The notes: generated by a model from the sequence alone, not told the origin. Positions 25,750 through 34,606 are shown, numbered from the stretch's first letter. The stretch is DNA of 64,000 nt from Mycobacterium numidiamassiliense (GCF_900157365.1 NZ_FUEZ01000003.1:372001-436000), one strand, 5' to 3'. Translations and numbers: made by a program.

Positions 25750-26613
25750 TCACCTCATGACGTACGGGAACTGCGGGTGCGGATGAACACCGTGCAGATC
25801 GCGGTACGATGGCGGCTGGCGCTCTCCCTCGTCTTTGATCCCGTACTTGACGGCTAGCTCCGCACCGATCAGCACCTGCCCACTCAGGCCCGCAAGTTCG
25901 GGATCTTCGTAAAGCCCAGCGATGACATGGCCGGTGAATTCCGGAGTCTCGGCGGTATCAACGATGTGCCCGAGTTTCCCGGGACTCGTTGCCACGATCT
26001 CCCGCACCCGCTGAGTTAGCAATGACCCCATCCAGATCGACACGGCTGCGATCCCAGTCCCTTTGAAGTCCACCGCCATGTCCGCGGCCATTTTGTCGGT
26101 GCCCGCTTTGGGGACCCCATATGCGGGACCGAAGGCATAATGGACCGCTCCCGAGGAGGACGTGAAAACGACGAGACCCCTGCGCTGCGGCAGCATCAGG
26201 GGCGCAGCGAATACTGTGGCAACGTAGCTGCTTCGTAATCCGACGGCGAGTGTGTCGATGACGTTGAGGGGCTCTTCCCAGAACTTCGTCCGTGCCATCA
26301 TCTCGTCACGGATGATCGCGGCATTGTTGACCAGTACGTCGATCTTGCCGTGTTCGCGACCCACCCGTTCGAAGAAGTCCTTCACCTGTTCGTCGTCGGC
26401 GTGATCGACGCGGACTGCAATGCCCTTGCCGCCCATAGCATTCACTTTTTCAGCGGTTTCTTGGATGGTGCCGGCAAGTACGGACTCCCCGGACCTTTCG
26501 GTGCGACCGGTGAGGTACACGGTGTACCCGTGGCTACCCAGAGCGCTTGCGATACCTGCGCCGGCTCCTCTGCTGGCGCCGGTCACGACTGCGATCCGGT
26601 TCGTGTTCGACAC
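25750..26613 (-). CDS. Short-chain dehydrogenase/reductase
   Basis: A 287-residue SDR. The NAD(P) loop is TGASRGAGAGIA (11 to 22), NNAA at 96 to 99, and the catalytic residues are Ser152-154, Tyr165 and Lys169 (YGVPK). A GTG start at 26613 follows GAGGAG and fits the family N-terminus. A long insertion at 101 to 120 and a C-terminal extension ending near GVHPHPQFPYVMR set it apart from classical 250-residue SDRs. It lies 55 bases after another SDR on the same strand, so both are probably transcribed from the promoter at 27421 to 27480. Likely oxidises or reduces a lipid or steroid-like alcohol, substrate unknown. Confidence 0.85.
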   Translation of the reverse strand: MSNTNRIAVVTGASRGAGAGIASALGSHGYTVYLTGRTERSGESVLAGTIQETAEKVNAMGGKGIAVRVDHADDEQVKDFFERVGREHGKIDVLVNNAAIIRDEMMARTKFWEEPLNVIDTLAVGLRSSYVATVFAAPLMLPQRRGLVVFTSSSGAVHYAFGPAYGVPKAGTDKMAADMAVDFKGTGIAAVSIWMGSLLTQRVREIVATSPGKLGHIVDTAETPEFTGHVIAGLYEDPELAGLSGQVLIGAELAVKYGIKDEGERQPPSYRDLHGVHPHPQFPYVMR

Positions 26614-26667
26614 CAATTGTTCTCCTCGTTCTGCACACCCCGACACAAGCCCGATCGGCCACGCAAT

Positions 26668-27420
26668 CTACAGAACTGCCCCGCCGTTGACGCCGATGAC
26701 TTGGCCGGCGACGTAACCGGCTGCGTCTGAACACAAGAACGCACACAACGCCGCGACATCCTCGCCCGTTCCGAGCCGTCCTGCCGGGATGGCCTTCCTC
26801 AAGACCTCGGCGGGCGGCAGTTTCTTGGCAAGCTGCTGCTCGCGCAACATTGGCGAATCGATGACGAACGGCGGCACGGTGTTGATGCTGATCCCCCGTG
26901 ATGCGTACTCGCGGGCAACCGTTTTGGTGAGTGCGATGACGCCGCCCTTAGTGGCCGAGTAGTGGCCTTGGCCGACCGCACCCTGCTGCCCCGCGGCGGA
27001 CGAGATGGTCACGATCCGGCCCCATTTGGCCGCCGCCATATCGGAAAGCGCTTCTTGTAAGCAAAGAAATGTGCCTGTCAGATTCACTGCCAGGTAGCGA
27101 TTCCATTCCTCGAATGTGATCTTGTCGAAACGGGTGAACCCGGCGATGGCGGCACTGGTGACGAGGATCTCTACGGGGCCGAAAGTCTGTCGCACCGTCT
27201 CAAAGGCTCGAGCGACGGCGTCCGGATCGGAAACATCGACCCGAACGCCGTGGGCGGTGCCACCATCAGCTTGTAGCGCGCTGGCCACCTTGTCTGCGGC
27301 TTCGCCATTGAGGTCAAGGACGGCGACCCGCCGACCGTCTCGACCGAGCTGGGTTGCGATCGCCTGCCCAATGCCGGATCCCCCGCCGGTGACCACCGCT
27401 ACCCGATTCGCCGTACTCAC
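26668..27420 (-). CDS. Short-chain dehydrogenase/reductase, classical 250-residue type
   Basis: A 250-residue SDR of the 3-oxoacyl-ACP reductase-like group: TGGGSGIGQ (11 to 19), catalytic Ser140/141, Tyr154 and Lys158 (YSATK), and the closing VNGGAVL. A GTG start at 27420 follows AGGAGG. The upstream region has two operator-like palindromes (27433 to 27472) resembling those of the TetR and P450 genes, so this gene and the next SDR are probably in the same regulon. Likely cofactor is NAD; substrate unknown. Confidence 0.87.
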   Translation of the reverse strand: MSTANRVAVVTGGGSGIGQAIATQLGRDGRRVAVLDLNGEAADKVASALQADGGTAHGVRVDVSDPDAVARAFETVRQTFGPVEILVTSAAIAGFTRFDKITFEEWNRYLAVNLTGTFLCLQEALSDMAAAKWGRIVTISSAAGQQGAVGQGHYSATKGGVIALTKTVAREYASRGISINTVPPFVIDSPMLREQQLAKKLPPAEVLRKAIPAGRLGTGEDVAALCAFLCSDAAGYVAGQVIGVNGGAVL

Positions 27421-27432
27421 GGAGTCCTCCTG

Positions 27433-27472
27433 CTATACATTCGTACTGCACCGTCTTTGTACGACTGTATAG
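27433..27472. promoter_or_regulatory. Operator-like palindromes before the SDR pair
   Basis: Two 16-base imperfect palindromes, CTATACATTCGTACTG (27433 to 27448) and TTGTACGACTGTATAG (27457 to 27472), resemble the consensus CTGTACGnnCGTACAG found upstream of the P450. Their centres are 24 bp apart. They sit just upstream of the leftward SDR gene. Binding by the TetR protein at 27582 is inferred. Confidence 0.6.
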
Positions 27473-27581
27473 CACATTCAAGGACGGCGAATAGCACGTG
27501 AATACGCGAACTCCGATGTCACAGGCCACCGAACGCTTAGGCGCCGTGGGCTCCTCGTCCAGGATGACGAGCCGTCAGACC

Positions 27582-28211
27582 TCACTGACGCGATCGCGAT
27601 GGCCTCCGCCCGCGGCGCGTTGATCGGGTCTCGATGGAGTCGAGATGCTTCTCGATCGCCTTGACCACTTCGTGGTGCGCGCCATCGACTCCAACCCCCT
27701 CCTCGAGATTCAGGAACTTCGGGATACCCGTCACCAGCAGAGCCGCCGCCCCCAGCGAAAGACCACCATCGAGGCGCGCCCCTTTGCCGAACTTTCTCGC
27801 AAGAGCCTCGACTTCAATCGCCCGCACCTGGTTCGTGACATCGGCGATGGCGGACCGAATCGACTTACGGTGGTTGCCCAGCGCTAAGAACTCGGTCATG
27901 AGGGCGCCGCTTGCTTCGTCCCAGCTGAAGTCCCACAGCGCATGCAGCGGATCGTCAGAGCGGGCTTCAAGCGCCTTGGCCAACACTGCGAGGTTGCGTC
28001 CGGAGTAACGCTGGATAGCGCCGAGGAAGATGTCGTCAAGGGACGGGAAGTAGTACTGCACGAGGCTTGGTGTCACCCCGGCCTTGGTGGCCAACGCCCG
28101 GTAGCTCACGCTGGCGTAACCCTCCTCCAGCATCAGCTGCTCTACGGAATCGAGAAGCAAATCGCGAGTCTTGGACGTTTCCGCGCCGACGCGACGGGGC
28201 GCTGCCGCCAT
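27582..28211 (-). CDS. TetR-family transcriptional regulator of the P450/SDR cluster
   Basis: A 209-residue TetR protein. The helix-turn-helix spans about 15 to 60: RDLLLDSVEQLMLEEGY, then VSYRALATKAGVTPSLVQYY and FPSLDDIF. The start at 28211 has AGGTGA upstream. The gene is divergent from a SnoaL-like gene, and the shared spacer holds a palindrome (28257 to 28272) of the type that also precedes the SDR pair and the P450. The simplest reading is a local repressor that controls itself and three nearby promoters. The inducer is unknown. Confidence 0.85.
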   Translation of the reverse strand: MAAAPRRVGAETSKTRDLLLDSVEQLMLEEGYASVSYRALATKAGVTPSLVQYYFPSLDDIFLGAIQRYSGRNLAVLAKALEARSDDPLHALWDFSWDEASGALMTEFLALGNHRKSIRSAIADVTNQVRAIEVEALARKFGKGARLDGGLSLGAAALLVTGIPKFLNLEEGVGVDGAHHEVVKAIEKHLDSIETRSTRRGRRPSRSRQ

Positions 28212-28256
28212 GGTCACCTCACTTCCAGTTGAAACTATTCTCACACTCGCCAACCG

Positions 28257-28272
28257 CTGTACACTCGTATAG
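28257..28272. promoter_or_regulatory. Operator-like palindrome between TetR and SnoaL-like genes
   Basis: CTGTACACTCGTATAG is an imperfect 16-base palindrome (five of seven pairs) matching the cluster consensus CTGTACGnnCGTACAG. It lies 46 bases upstream of the TetR start and 64 bases before the SnoaL-like start, positioned to control both. Confidence 0.6.
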
Positions 28273-28335
28273 TCTCACAGCCATGCGCCGCTGCCGGGGC
28301 TTAGCGGCCGCGGCGCCCGACGACTCAGGAGACGC

Positions 28336-28899
28336 ATGACTGCCGACACCGACCTCAGCATTCTGCGGCGCGACGTCCAGTACTTACTTGATCGCACCGC
28401 GATTCACGACTGCATCGCACGACACGCGCGGGGTTGCGATCGCCACGACGCGGACCTCATCAGCGCGGCATACTATGAAGACGGCATCGACGAGCACGGC
28501 TTTGCCGTCAACTCGGGACCGGACTACGGAGACTGGGCCAACAAGACTCACGCCGAGACTTCGATCGTGCACACCCACAACATCACCACGCAATCGATCG
28601 AGATCGACGGCGACACTGCGCATGCCGAAAGCTACGTTATCGTCGTCCTCATCGGTCCCGATGGTGGCAGCGCGCAATTCATTACGGGCCGCTACTTGGA
28701 TCGGTTGGAACGTCGAGACGGCCAGTGGCGCATAGTCGTTCGCCGGTCAACTGTGGAGGGAATGTTTCTAGCCGATGCCCGCGTGTTGCAGTCGAAATTC
28801 TTTAAGGAGAAGGGTTACCTAGTCGGCACCCGCGATCGCCAGGACTTGTCCTACGAACGGCCGCTGACGATCGGGAGCCCGGCACCCGCCCGCTGGTAG
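28336..28899 (+). CDS. SnoaL-like (NTF2-fold) protein
   Basis: A 187-residue protein with the cone-shaped NTF2/SnoaL fold expected from LLDRTAIHDCIARHARGCDRHD near the N-terminus, AYYEDGIDEHG and, in the second half, GRYLDRLERRDGQWRIVVRRSTVEG, all usual for SnoaL_4-type ketosteroid isomerase-like or dehydratase proteins. An Asp/His pair (RHD at 35 to 37) may be catalytic. CAGGAGA precedes the ATG. In P450/SDR catabolic clusters such proteins are often isomerases, dehydratases or hydratases of cyclic substrates; the reaction here is unknown. Confidence 0.8.
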   Translation: MTADTDLSILRRDVQYLLDRTAIHDCIARHARGCDRHDADLISAAYYEDGIDEHGFAVNSGPDYGDWANKTHAETSIVHTHNITTQSIEIDGDTAHAESYVIVVLIGPDGGSAQFITGRYLDRLERRDGQWRIVVRRSTVEGMFLADARVLQSKFFKEKGYLVGTRDRQDLSYERPLTIGSPAPARW

Positions 28900-28970
28900 A
28901 TGATGGACGGAGCCGAAGGGAACGAAGCCGCGACCCGCGCGGCGTCAGAACGTAGTCGTTATGCTGGTGT

Positions 28971-29741
28971 TCAAATGCCAGCAGGCCCAGGCGCGCCGTG
29001 CATGTAAAGCGTTTGACCCGAACAGAAACTCGACGCATCGGACGCGAAGAACAGCACCCCATATCCGATTTCATCTGGCTCGCCCAGGCGCCCCAAGCCG
29101 TTTGTCATGGCGATCGCCTCGGGGTCGAGCCCATAGCGGGCCGCGTCGTCCGTCAACGTCGCTGCACGTACGGCTCCCACGGCAATCGCATTGACGCGAA
29201 TACCTTTACGAGCCCAGGCGCCCGCCATCGACCCAGTTAAGTTGTTGACGGCCGCCTTCGCCGCACCGTACGGGGCGGCGTGCGGCATGCCCAACAGGCT
29301 CGCTCCAGACGAGATGTTCACGATGGCGCCCTTGCCTTGCTTGATCATCGGCGTGGCCGCCGCGCGGGAGAGGTACCAGACGGCACCGAAGTTGAGGGCG
29401 AGTGTGCGTTCGAAGTCGTCGTCCGGCCACTTCAATATGGACTTGGTCTCCGCGCCGCCCGCACAATTCACCAGGATGTCAATGCGGCCAAACTCCTGCA
29501 GCGTTGCATCGATAAGTCCCTGACATGCTTCGGCAGTGGTGACGTCGGTGGACACCGCGATTGCTCGCCTCCCAAGAGCTTGCGCCTCTTTGGCCGTCGA
29601 TTCGAGGGGATCGGGACGACGACCAGCCAGCACGACATCGGCTCCATGCTCGGCGAGCACCAGTGCCGAACCTCGCCCAATTCCGGTGCCACCGCCTGTG
29701 ATTACCGCAACCCGACCTTCGAGAGAGAACCGATCGCTCAC
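28971..29741 (-). CDS. Short-chain dehydrogenase/reductase, 3-oxoacyl-reductase-like
   Basis: A 256-residue SDR: TGGGTGIGRG (15 to 24), NCAGG at 92 to 96, Ser144/145, Tyr158 and Lys162 (YGAAK), and RVNAIAVG. The segment after the catalytic lysine keeps the usual GEPDEIG helix, but the C-terminal strand ends in YMHGAPGPAGI instead of the common VDGG. The start is a GTG at 29741. The gene is divergent from the P450 at 29821 and shares its operator region. It converges with the SnoaL-like gene (71-base gap). Confidence 0.86.
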   Translation of the reverse strand: MSDRFSLEGRVAVITGGGTGIGRGSALVLAEHGADVVLAGRRPDPLESTAKEAQALGRRAIAVSTDVTTAEACQGLIDATLQEFGRIDILVNCAGGAETKSILKWPDDDFERTLALNFGAVWYLSRAAATPMIKQGKGAIVNISSGASLLGMPHAAPYGAAKAAVNNLTGSMAGAWARKGIRVNAIAVGAVRAATLTDDAARYGLDPEAIAMTNGLGRLGEPDEIGYGVLFFASDASSFCSGQTLYMHGAPGPAGI

Positions 29742-29766
29742 CTGACCATTCCTCCGTTCGTGTGGA

Positions 29767-29804
29767 CTGTACGAGCGTACAGCAGATGCTATATGGTCGT
29801 ACAG
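29767..29804. promoter_or_regulatory. Twin operators between SDR and P450 genes
   Basis: CTGTACGAGCGTACAG (29767 to 29782) is a perfect palindrome with 7-base arms; CTATATGGTCGTACAG (29789 to 29804) is a second, weaker site. Their centres are 22 bp apart, as with the twin operators at 3548. They lie in the 79-base spacer between divergent genes and would block both promoters. They are the clearest instance of the cluster motif. Confidence 0.7.
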
Positions 29805-29820
29805 TGGCGGATGAGGAGGG

Positions 29821-31014
29821 ATGTTGAGCGAGCAGCTTTATTACGACCCGTGGGATGTCGAGATTGATCTCGATCCCTATCCGATCTACCGACGACTACG
29901 GGACAACGCACCGCTGTATCACAACGAGCGCCATGACTTCTGGGGAGTGAGCCGTTATGCCGATGTCGAGGCTGCCCTTAAAGATACGAATAGGCTTAGC
30001 TCAGCCAAAGGCGACATCCTTGAGGTGGTCAAGACCGATCCGGTAATGCCTCCTGGGGTTTTCATCAATGAGGACCCTCCTTTGCACACCATCCATCGTG
30101 CGTTGGTATCGCGAGCCTTCGTGCCGAAGAAGATGCGGGCACTTGAAGACAAAGTGCGCGCATTCTGTGAAACCTGCCTCGATCCGCTGACCGACAGGCA
30201 GAGCTTCGACTTCGTCATCGATCTGGGGCGCGAACTCCCGATGCGAACGATAGGCATGCTCGCCGGCATCCCCGACTCCGAACAACCATCGGTGCGCGCC
30301 GAGGCACATCGCGTCCTGCGGAATGAACCAGGCAAACCCCTGTCGGTGGACAAAGATCACTACTTCGACGGCGACATGTTCACCGAGTACGTCGCCTGGC
30401 GCGAGAAGAATCCATCCGACGATCTGATTACAGAGCTACTCAACGTCGAGTTCGAGGACGAGACCGGGAAGACGCGTCGGTTGACCAAACAGGAACTGTT
30501 GATATTTCTGACGGTCGTCGCAGGCGCTGGCGTGGAAACCACGGGTCGATTGTTCGGATGGATGGGCAAAGTGTTGGCCGAGCATCCCGATCAACGCAAG
30601 GAACTCGTCAACGATCACTCCCTGATCCCCGTCGCAATCGAAGAACTCCTGCGCTTCGAGCCACCTGGTCCACATGTCGCCCGGTACGTCGCAACCGAAG
30701 ATGTGTCGTTCCAGGACCAAACGGTACCGGCCGGCAGCGCACTGCTCATGATGCTGGCCTCTGCCAATCGCGACGAGCGCCAGTTCGAGGATCCCGATCG
30801 CTTTGATATCCACCGAAGGCCCGGCGCGCACCTGACATTCGGCCGCGGAGCCCACTTCTGCGTGGGAGCCCCGCTGGCCCGACTGGAGGGCCGGGTGGCA
30901 CTGGAAGAGGTACTCAAGCGATTCCCAGAATGGCAGGTCGACCTTGATAACGCCCGCCGCTCGCGCACGTCGACTGTGCGAGGGTGGGACTCTATGCCCG
31001 CGATCGTCGGCTGA
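29821..31014 (+). CDS. Cytochrome P450
   Basis: A 397-residue soluble bacterial P450. The oxygen-activation helix is AGAGVETT (234 to 241), ExxR is Glu275-Arg278 (EELLR), and the haem loop is FGRGAHFCVG (340 to 349) with ligand Cys347. Bacterial P450s of 390 to 420 residues accept electrons from ferredoxin and reductase, none of which is in this cluster (FprA at 37396 could serve). The ATG follows GGAGG at short range. With three SDRs, a SnoaL-like protein and a TetR it makes a small oxidative catabolic or modifying pathway for a hydrophobic ring compound, which is inference. Confidence 0.92.
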   Translation: MLSEQLYYDPWDVEIDLDPYPIYRRLRDNAPLYHNERHDFWGVSRYADVEAALKDTNRLSSAKGDILEVVKTDPVMPPGVFINEDPPLHTIHRALVSRAFVPKKMRALEDKVRAFCETCLDPLTDRQSFDFVIDLGRELPMRTIGMLAGIPDSEQPSVRAEAHRVLRNEPGKPLSVDKDHYFDGDMFTEYVAWREKNPSDDLITELLNVEFEDETGKTRRLTKQELLIFLTVVAGAGVETTGRLFGWMGKVLAEHPDQRKELVNDHSLIPVAIEELLRFEPPGPHVARYVATEDVSFQDQTVPAGSALLMMLASANRDERQFEDPDRFDIHRRPGAHLTFGRGAHFCVGAPLARLEGRVALEEVLKRFPEWQVDLDNARRSRTSTVRGWDSMPAIVG

Positions 31015-31110
31015 CGCCGGCTATCTCGTACGACAGAGTCCGGCCATCCTGGTATTGCCCGGGTCGGAGGCGCGCGCACCAACCCGGGACAGCAGGGCCA
31101 TGAGTGTTGA

Positions 31111-31151
31111 CGAAAAAGAAAACTGGCCAGAGCTTGTGGCTCTGACCAGCA
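31111..31151 (-). terminator. Intrinsic terminator of ssrA
   Basis: On the minus strand, directly after tmRNA, the hairpin GCTGGTCAGAGC / GCTCTGGCCAG is followed by TTTTCTTTTTCG, a classic stem plus U-run. Diverged copies of the same hairpin occur beside the att-like repeats at 12489 to 12533 and 13154 to 13197. Confidence 0.85.
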
Positions 31152-31158
31152 TCTTCTC

Positions 31159-31526
31159 GGTGGAGCTGCCGGGAATCGAACCCGGGTCCTACGGCATTCC
31201 CTCAAGGCTTCTCCGTGCGCAGTTCGCTATGTCTCTACTCGGATCTCCTGGTCACACGAACTCGCCAGGATGACGATCCCAGTCGCTGTTTGATGTCCCC
31301 ACGAGTCCCGCGACCGAACCCGTGGGTGGGTCCCTCTAGACGATGCCAGGGTCCGGGCCGAGGGCGCTCCCGGTCTGACAGACACGCAGTCGCTTAGGCA
31401 GCGAGTGCGTAGTCGCGCTGATGTGAATCGGCGCTTATATGGTTGCAGCGACGCTTACGGTGGTCTCTTGCCTGCACCGGCACGCTTCCCTTGATTCGAT
31501 GCGCGAAGTCGAAACCTTTCAGCCCC
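31159..31526 (-). ncRNA. ssrA: tmRNA
   Basis: About 368 bases. The 5' end GGGGCTG at 31526 pairs with CAGCTCC at the 3' end (31161 on), making the tRNA-like acceptor stem. GGTTCGATTCCC is the T-arm. The tag frame (31394 to 31432) encodes ADSHQRDYALAA and a TAA, the known mycobacterial degradation tag. The genome ends the acceptor with ACC then G, so the final A of CCA is probably added after transcription. tmRNA with SmpB rescues stalled ribosomes. The 3' end is the source of the repeats at 426, 12536, 13205 and 25505, so this gene has been the integration site. Confidence 0.97.
31394..31432 (-). other. tmRNA tag-coding frame
   Basis: Twelve codons and a TAA encode ADSHQRDYALAA. It ends in the hydrophobic LAA recognised by Clp proteases. 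The sequence agrees with the tag known from M. tuberculosis. The codons follow ATATAAGC on the minus strand. Confidence 0.95.
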
Positions 31527-31558
31527 TCGCACCCCCACCGAATTCGGCAGGACACTCC

Positions 31559-31564
31559 ATTGTA
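31559..31564 (-). promoter_or_regulatory. Possible -10 box of ssrA
   Basis: On the minus strand TACAAT lies about 33 bases before the mature 5' end of tmRNA, leaving room for a short leader that RNase P removes. It fits the actinobacterial -10 pattern TAnnnT. No good -35 match is seen at 17 to 18 bases. Confidence 0.4.
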
Positions 31565-31615
31565 CGGCCTCATCAACGACCGACGACGAAATTATCTTCC
31601 GGGGGAAGGCTGCGG

Positions 31616-32461
31616 TCAGATCACGAAGTTCAGGCGCTCGACGATCCGGGTGGCCAGGTCCTTGTCACCGCTGAGTTCGACATCCTGCGCGCGGGCCGGG
31701 CACATCGGCCGCCCGCCGGCCAGCCTGGTGAACTGCAGGGCGTCCATCCGGATTGTCGCCGTCGCATCCTGTCCACCGAAGTCGTCGACCAACTGCGCCC
31801 GACCGTCGACGTTGACCCGGATGCTGCGAGCCAGCGGACCGGTCAGGTCGAAGTGCACGCGTGACCCGTCGGGCGCCTTGGCCAGTTTGCCGACGACAAA
31901 GCCCATGGTGGCCGCGATTTCGTCGAGCGATAGCTGCGACGCGGCCCCTGCGAGGTCGTCGTCGGATGACGGCCGCTGCAACGCCAGACGGATGTCTTGC
32001 TCGTGCATCCAGCAGTCGAAGACCCGGATTCGCATGAACCGTCCGTAACTCTCGGGGCCCGCGGGCGTCAGCGTCTGGGCGTCCCAGTCCTCGACGGACA
32101 TGTCTTGCAGGACCTTGCGGCGTCCGTCGGTCACGGCGCGGTACTGCTCGAGGACGGCGCTGCCGGGTTCGGCACTGAAATGCCGCACCCAGCACTCGTT
32201 CATCGCGCCGATGTCGTTGCGCACGTAATCGAACGCCTTCACGTCGGTGTCGGGTTCGGGCGCGGCGACACCCTCCAGGAACGACTCGGTGCCGATGATG
32301 TGCGAGACCACGGCCTGCACGTTCCACCCGGGCAGTGGCGTCAACGCCTTCCACTGGGCCTCGGGCGCATCACGTAGCAGCGCTTCGATGTCGTCCCACA
32401 CGGCAAAGAGACCTGTGAGCACTTCAGTCTTGTCGAGCTGGGTGACAGGACGATCGGCCAT
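31616..32461 (-). CDS. Maleylpyruvate isomerase-type (MDMPI/DinB) domain protein
   Basis: A 281-residue protein of the mycothiol-dependent maleylpyruvate isomerase-like family. The N-terminal DinB-like four-helix domain has LPGWNVQAVVSHIIGTESFL (43 to 62), with His54 as a probable metal ligand, and CWMHEQDIR near 148 (His-Glu-x-Asp) supplies others. A C-terminal beta domain follows (VHFDLTGPLARSIRVNV). It corresponds in position to Rv3099c of M. tuberculosis, between ssrA and smpB. Its substrate is not known; mycothiol use is expected from the family. Confidence 0.85.
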   Translation of the reverse strand: MADRPVTQLDKTEVLTGLFAVWDDIEALLRDAPEAQWKALTPLPGWNVQAVVSHIIGTESFLEGVAAPEPDTDVKAFDYVRNDIGAMNECWVRHFSAEPGSAVLEQYRAVTDGRRKVLQDMSVEDWDAQTLTPAGPESYGRFMRIRVFDCWMHEQDIRLALQRPSSDDDLAGAASQLSLDEIAATMGFVVGKLAKAPDGSRVHFDLTGPLARSIRVNVDGRAQLVDDFGGQDATATIRMDALQFTRLAGGRPMCPARAQDVELSGDKDLATRIVERLNFVI

Positions 32462-32511
32462 GCTCGGATCGTAGGCCGATCACCGCGATACCGGAACCAC
32501 CCGGCGGGCGG

Positions 32512-33021
32512 TCAGATCATGCCCTTCGCTCGACGGCCCAGCTCGCGAACAACTTCGCGCTGGGCATCCCGGCGGGCCAAGTCCTGGCGTTTGTCGTGCG
32601 CTTGCTTGCCTCGTGCCAGCGCAAGCTCGACCTTCACCTTCCCCCCCGAGAAGTACAACGACAGCGGTACCAGGGTGAGGTTGCCGTCACGGATTTTTCC
32701 GACCAGCCGGTCGATCTGTTGCCGGTGCAGCAACAACTTTCGGGTGCGACGAGGCTCGTGGTTTGTCCAGCTGCCGTGCTGATACTCCGGAATGTGCAAA
32801 TTGCGCAACCACACTTCGCCGTCGTCGACGGTTGCGAACGCGTCGGTCAACGAGGCGTGCCCCTCGCGCAGGCTCTTCACCTCGGTGCCCAACAACGCCA
32901 CTCCGGCCTCGAACAACTCGATAATCGCGTAGTCGTGCCGGGCCTTGCGATTGCTCGCAATGATCTTCTTGCTTTCGCCCTTGCTGCCAGCAGACTTGCC
33001 CTGGCTGGAATTTTTGGCCAC
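32512..33021 (-). CDS. smpB: SsrA-binding protein SmpB
   Basis: A 169-residue protein that binds the tRNA-like domain of tmRNA and delivers it to stalled ribosomes. It has [14 protein letters not shown] at the start of the conserved core, [28 protein letters not shown] and the basic C-terminal tail GRRAKGMI. I chose the GTG at 33021 because it gives the normal length and follows the ftsX stop by 2 bases; a longer frame open to 33099 would overlap ftsX. The partner RNA gene ssrA is 1 kb downstream on the same strand. Confidence 0.95.
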   Translation of the reverse strand: MAKNSSQGKSAGSKGESKKIIASNRKARHDYAIIELFEAGVALLGTEVKSLREGHASLTDAFATVDDGEVWLRNLHIPEYQHGSWTNHEPRRTRKLLLHRQQIDRLVGKIRDGNLTLVPLSLYFSGGKVKVELALARGKQAHDKRQDLARRDAQREVVRELGRRAKGMI

Positions 33022-33023
33022 AG

Positions 33024-33917
33024 CTAGCGCCGCACGTACAGCCGCAAAGTCGCGTAAGACGTCAACCCCGCCATCGACACACCGAGCAGCAGCAGCCACG
33101 GGGAGATGTAGAGAATGTCGGCGTAGTCGACCCGGGCGATCAGGTTCGCTTGGTAGAACTGGTTTAACGCGTTGTCCAGGAACAATGCGCGCACCGCGAG
33201 CAGTCCGAGGATGGCGATGCCGACGCCGACGCCCGCGGCGAACATCGCTTCGACCAGGAACGGCAGCTGGGTATACCAGCGACTCGCTCCGACCAGTCGC
33301 ATGATTCCGATTTCCGTGCGCCTGGTAAACGCCGCGACCTGAACCATGTTGGCGATCAACAGGATTGCCCCGACAGCCTGGACCAGCGCGACTGCGAACG
33401 CGACTTTGCTCAAGCCGTCCAGGACGGCGAACAACCGATCGATCAGATCCTTTTGGTTCAGCACGGAGAGGACACCTGGCTGGCCCTGCATCGCCATGTC
33501 AAAATCCTTGTGCTGCTCGGGATTATTGAGCTTGACGATGAACGAAGCTGGGAAGGAATCTTTTCCGGCAACGTCCTTGTACTGCGGGAACTTTCGGATG
33601 GCGTCCTCGTAAGCGTCCTGCCTGTTCAGGAAGCGAACCGATTTGACGTCCTCGCGCCCTTCGATCTTTTCCCGAAGCGCCTTGCACGGATTGGTGTTAC
33701 AGCCCGGGTCGTTGGCCGAGACGTCTTCGGTGAGAAAGACCTGGGTCTCGACGCGATCCAGATAGATGGCGCGGGAGTTGTCGGCCAGCCGCACCACCAG
33801 CAGACCACCACCGAACAGACCGATCGAGATCGCGGTCGTCAGGATCATCGCAACGGTCATGGTGACATTGCGCCGAAGACCGGTGAGGACCTCGCTCAGC
33901 AGGAAGCCAAAGCGCAC
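33024..33917 (-). CDS. ftsX: Cell division protein FtsX
   Basis: A 297-residue membrane subunit of the FtsEX complex that transmits ATP use to periplasmic peptidoglycan hydrolases (RipC in mycobacteria). The N-terminal segment (about 22 to 42) and three C-terminal segments (about 170 to 290) are membrane-spanning, with the extracellular domain between (about 45 to 165; two cysteines in GCNTNPC). The GTG start overlaps the ftsE stop by one base (TAGTG). Length and layout match M. tuberculosis FtsX. Confidence 0.95.
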   Translation of the reverse strand: MRFGFLLSEVLTGLRRNVTMTVAMILTTAISIGLFGGGLLVVRLADNSRAIYLDRVETQVFLTEDVSANDPGCNTNPCKALREKIEGREDVKSVRFLNRQDAYEDAIRKFPQYKDVAGKDSFPASFIVKLNNPEQHKDFDMAMQGQPGVLSVLNQKDLIDRLFAVLDGLSKVAFAVALVQAVGAILLIANMVQVAAFTRRTEIGIMRLVGASRWYTQLPFLVEAMFAAGVGVGIAILGLLAVRALFLDNALNQFYQANLIARVDYADILYISPWLLLLGVSMAGLTSYATLRLYVRR

Positions 33918-34606
33918 TAGCGGTCCATCCCGTAGACGCCCCGCTGTTCGTCGCGAACCAGTCTGCCCAACGACAGCTCAACGACCCGCTGCCGCATCGA
34001 GTCGACGATGTGGTGGTCGTGCGTGGCCATCACGACGGTCGTGCCGGTGCGGTTGATCCGCTCCAACAAATCCATGATGTCGTTACTGGTATCCGGGTCC
34101 AGGTTGCCGGTGGGCTCGTCGGCCAGCAGCACCAGCGGCCGGTTGACGAACGCCCGCGCGATGGCAACACGCTGCTGCTCACCACCGGACAGCTCGTCGG
34201 GCAGCCGGTTGGCCTTGCCGGACAGTCCGACCGTCTCGAGCACCTCGGGCACCACCCGGTTGATCTGTTCGCTGCGCTTGCCGATCACCTCCAGGGCGAA
34301 GGCGACGTTCTCGAACACCGTCTTTTGCTGGAGCAGCCGAAAGTCCTGGAACACGCAGCCGAGCACCTGACGCAGTTTCGGCACGTGGCGGCCCGGCAGT
34401 TTGTTGACATGAAATTTCGAGACCCGCACGTCGCCGCTGGTCGGCGTCTCGGCGGCCAACAGCAGCCGCATGAACGTCGATTTGCCTGAGCCCGACGGCC
34501 CAATCAGGAACACGAATTCACCCTTGTCGATTTTGACGTTGATGTCGTCCAGCGCCGGACGCGCCGCCGCTTTGTACTTCTTGCTGACATGGTCGAGGGT
34601 GATCAT
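33917..34606 (-). CDS. ftsE: Cell division ATP-binding protein FtsE
   Basis: A 229-residue ABC ATPase. Walker A is GPSGSGKST (36 to 44), signature LSGGEQQR (139 to 146), Walker B LLADEP (160 to 165) and the switch histidine is in MATHDHHI near 192. The start at 34606 gives the same length as M. tuberculosis FtsE; upstream in-frame codons are not conserved. With FtsX it forms the divisome/elongation complex at the membrane. Confidence 0.96.
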   Translation of the reverse strand: MITLDHVSKKYKAAARPALDDINVKIDKGEFVFLIGPSGSGKSTFMRLLLAAETPTSGDVRVSKFHVNKLPGRHVPKLRQVLGCVFQDFRLLQQKTVFENVAFALEVIGKRSEQINRVVPEVLETVGLSGKANRLPDELSGGEQQRVAIARAFVNRPLVLLADEPTGNLDPDTSNDIMDLLERINRTGTTVVMATHDHHIVDSMRQRVVELSLGRLVRDEQRGVYGMDR

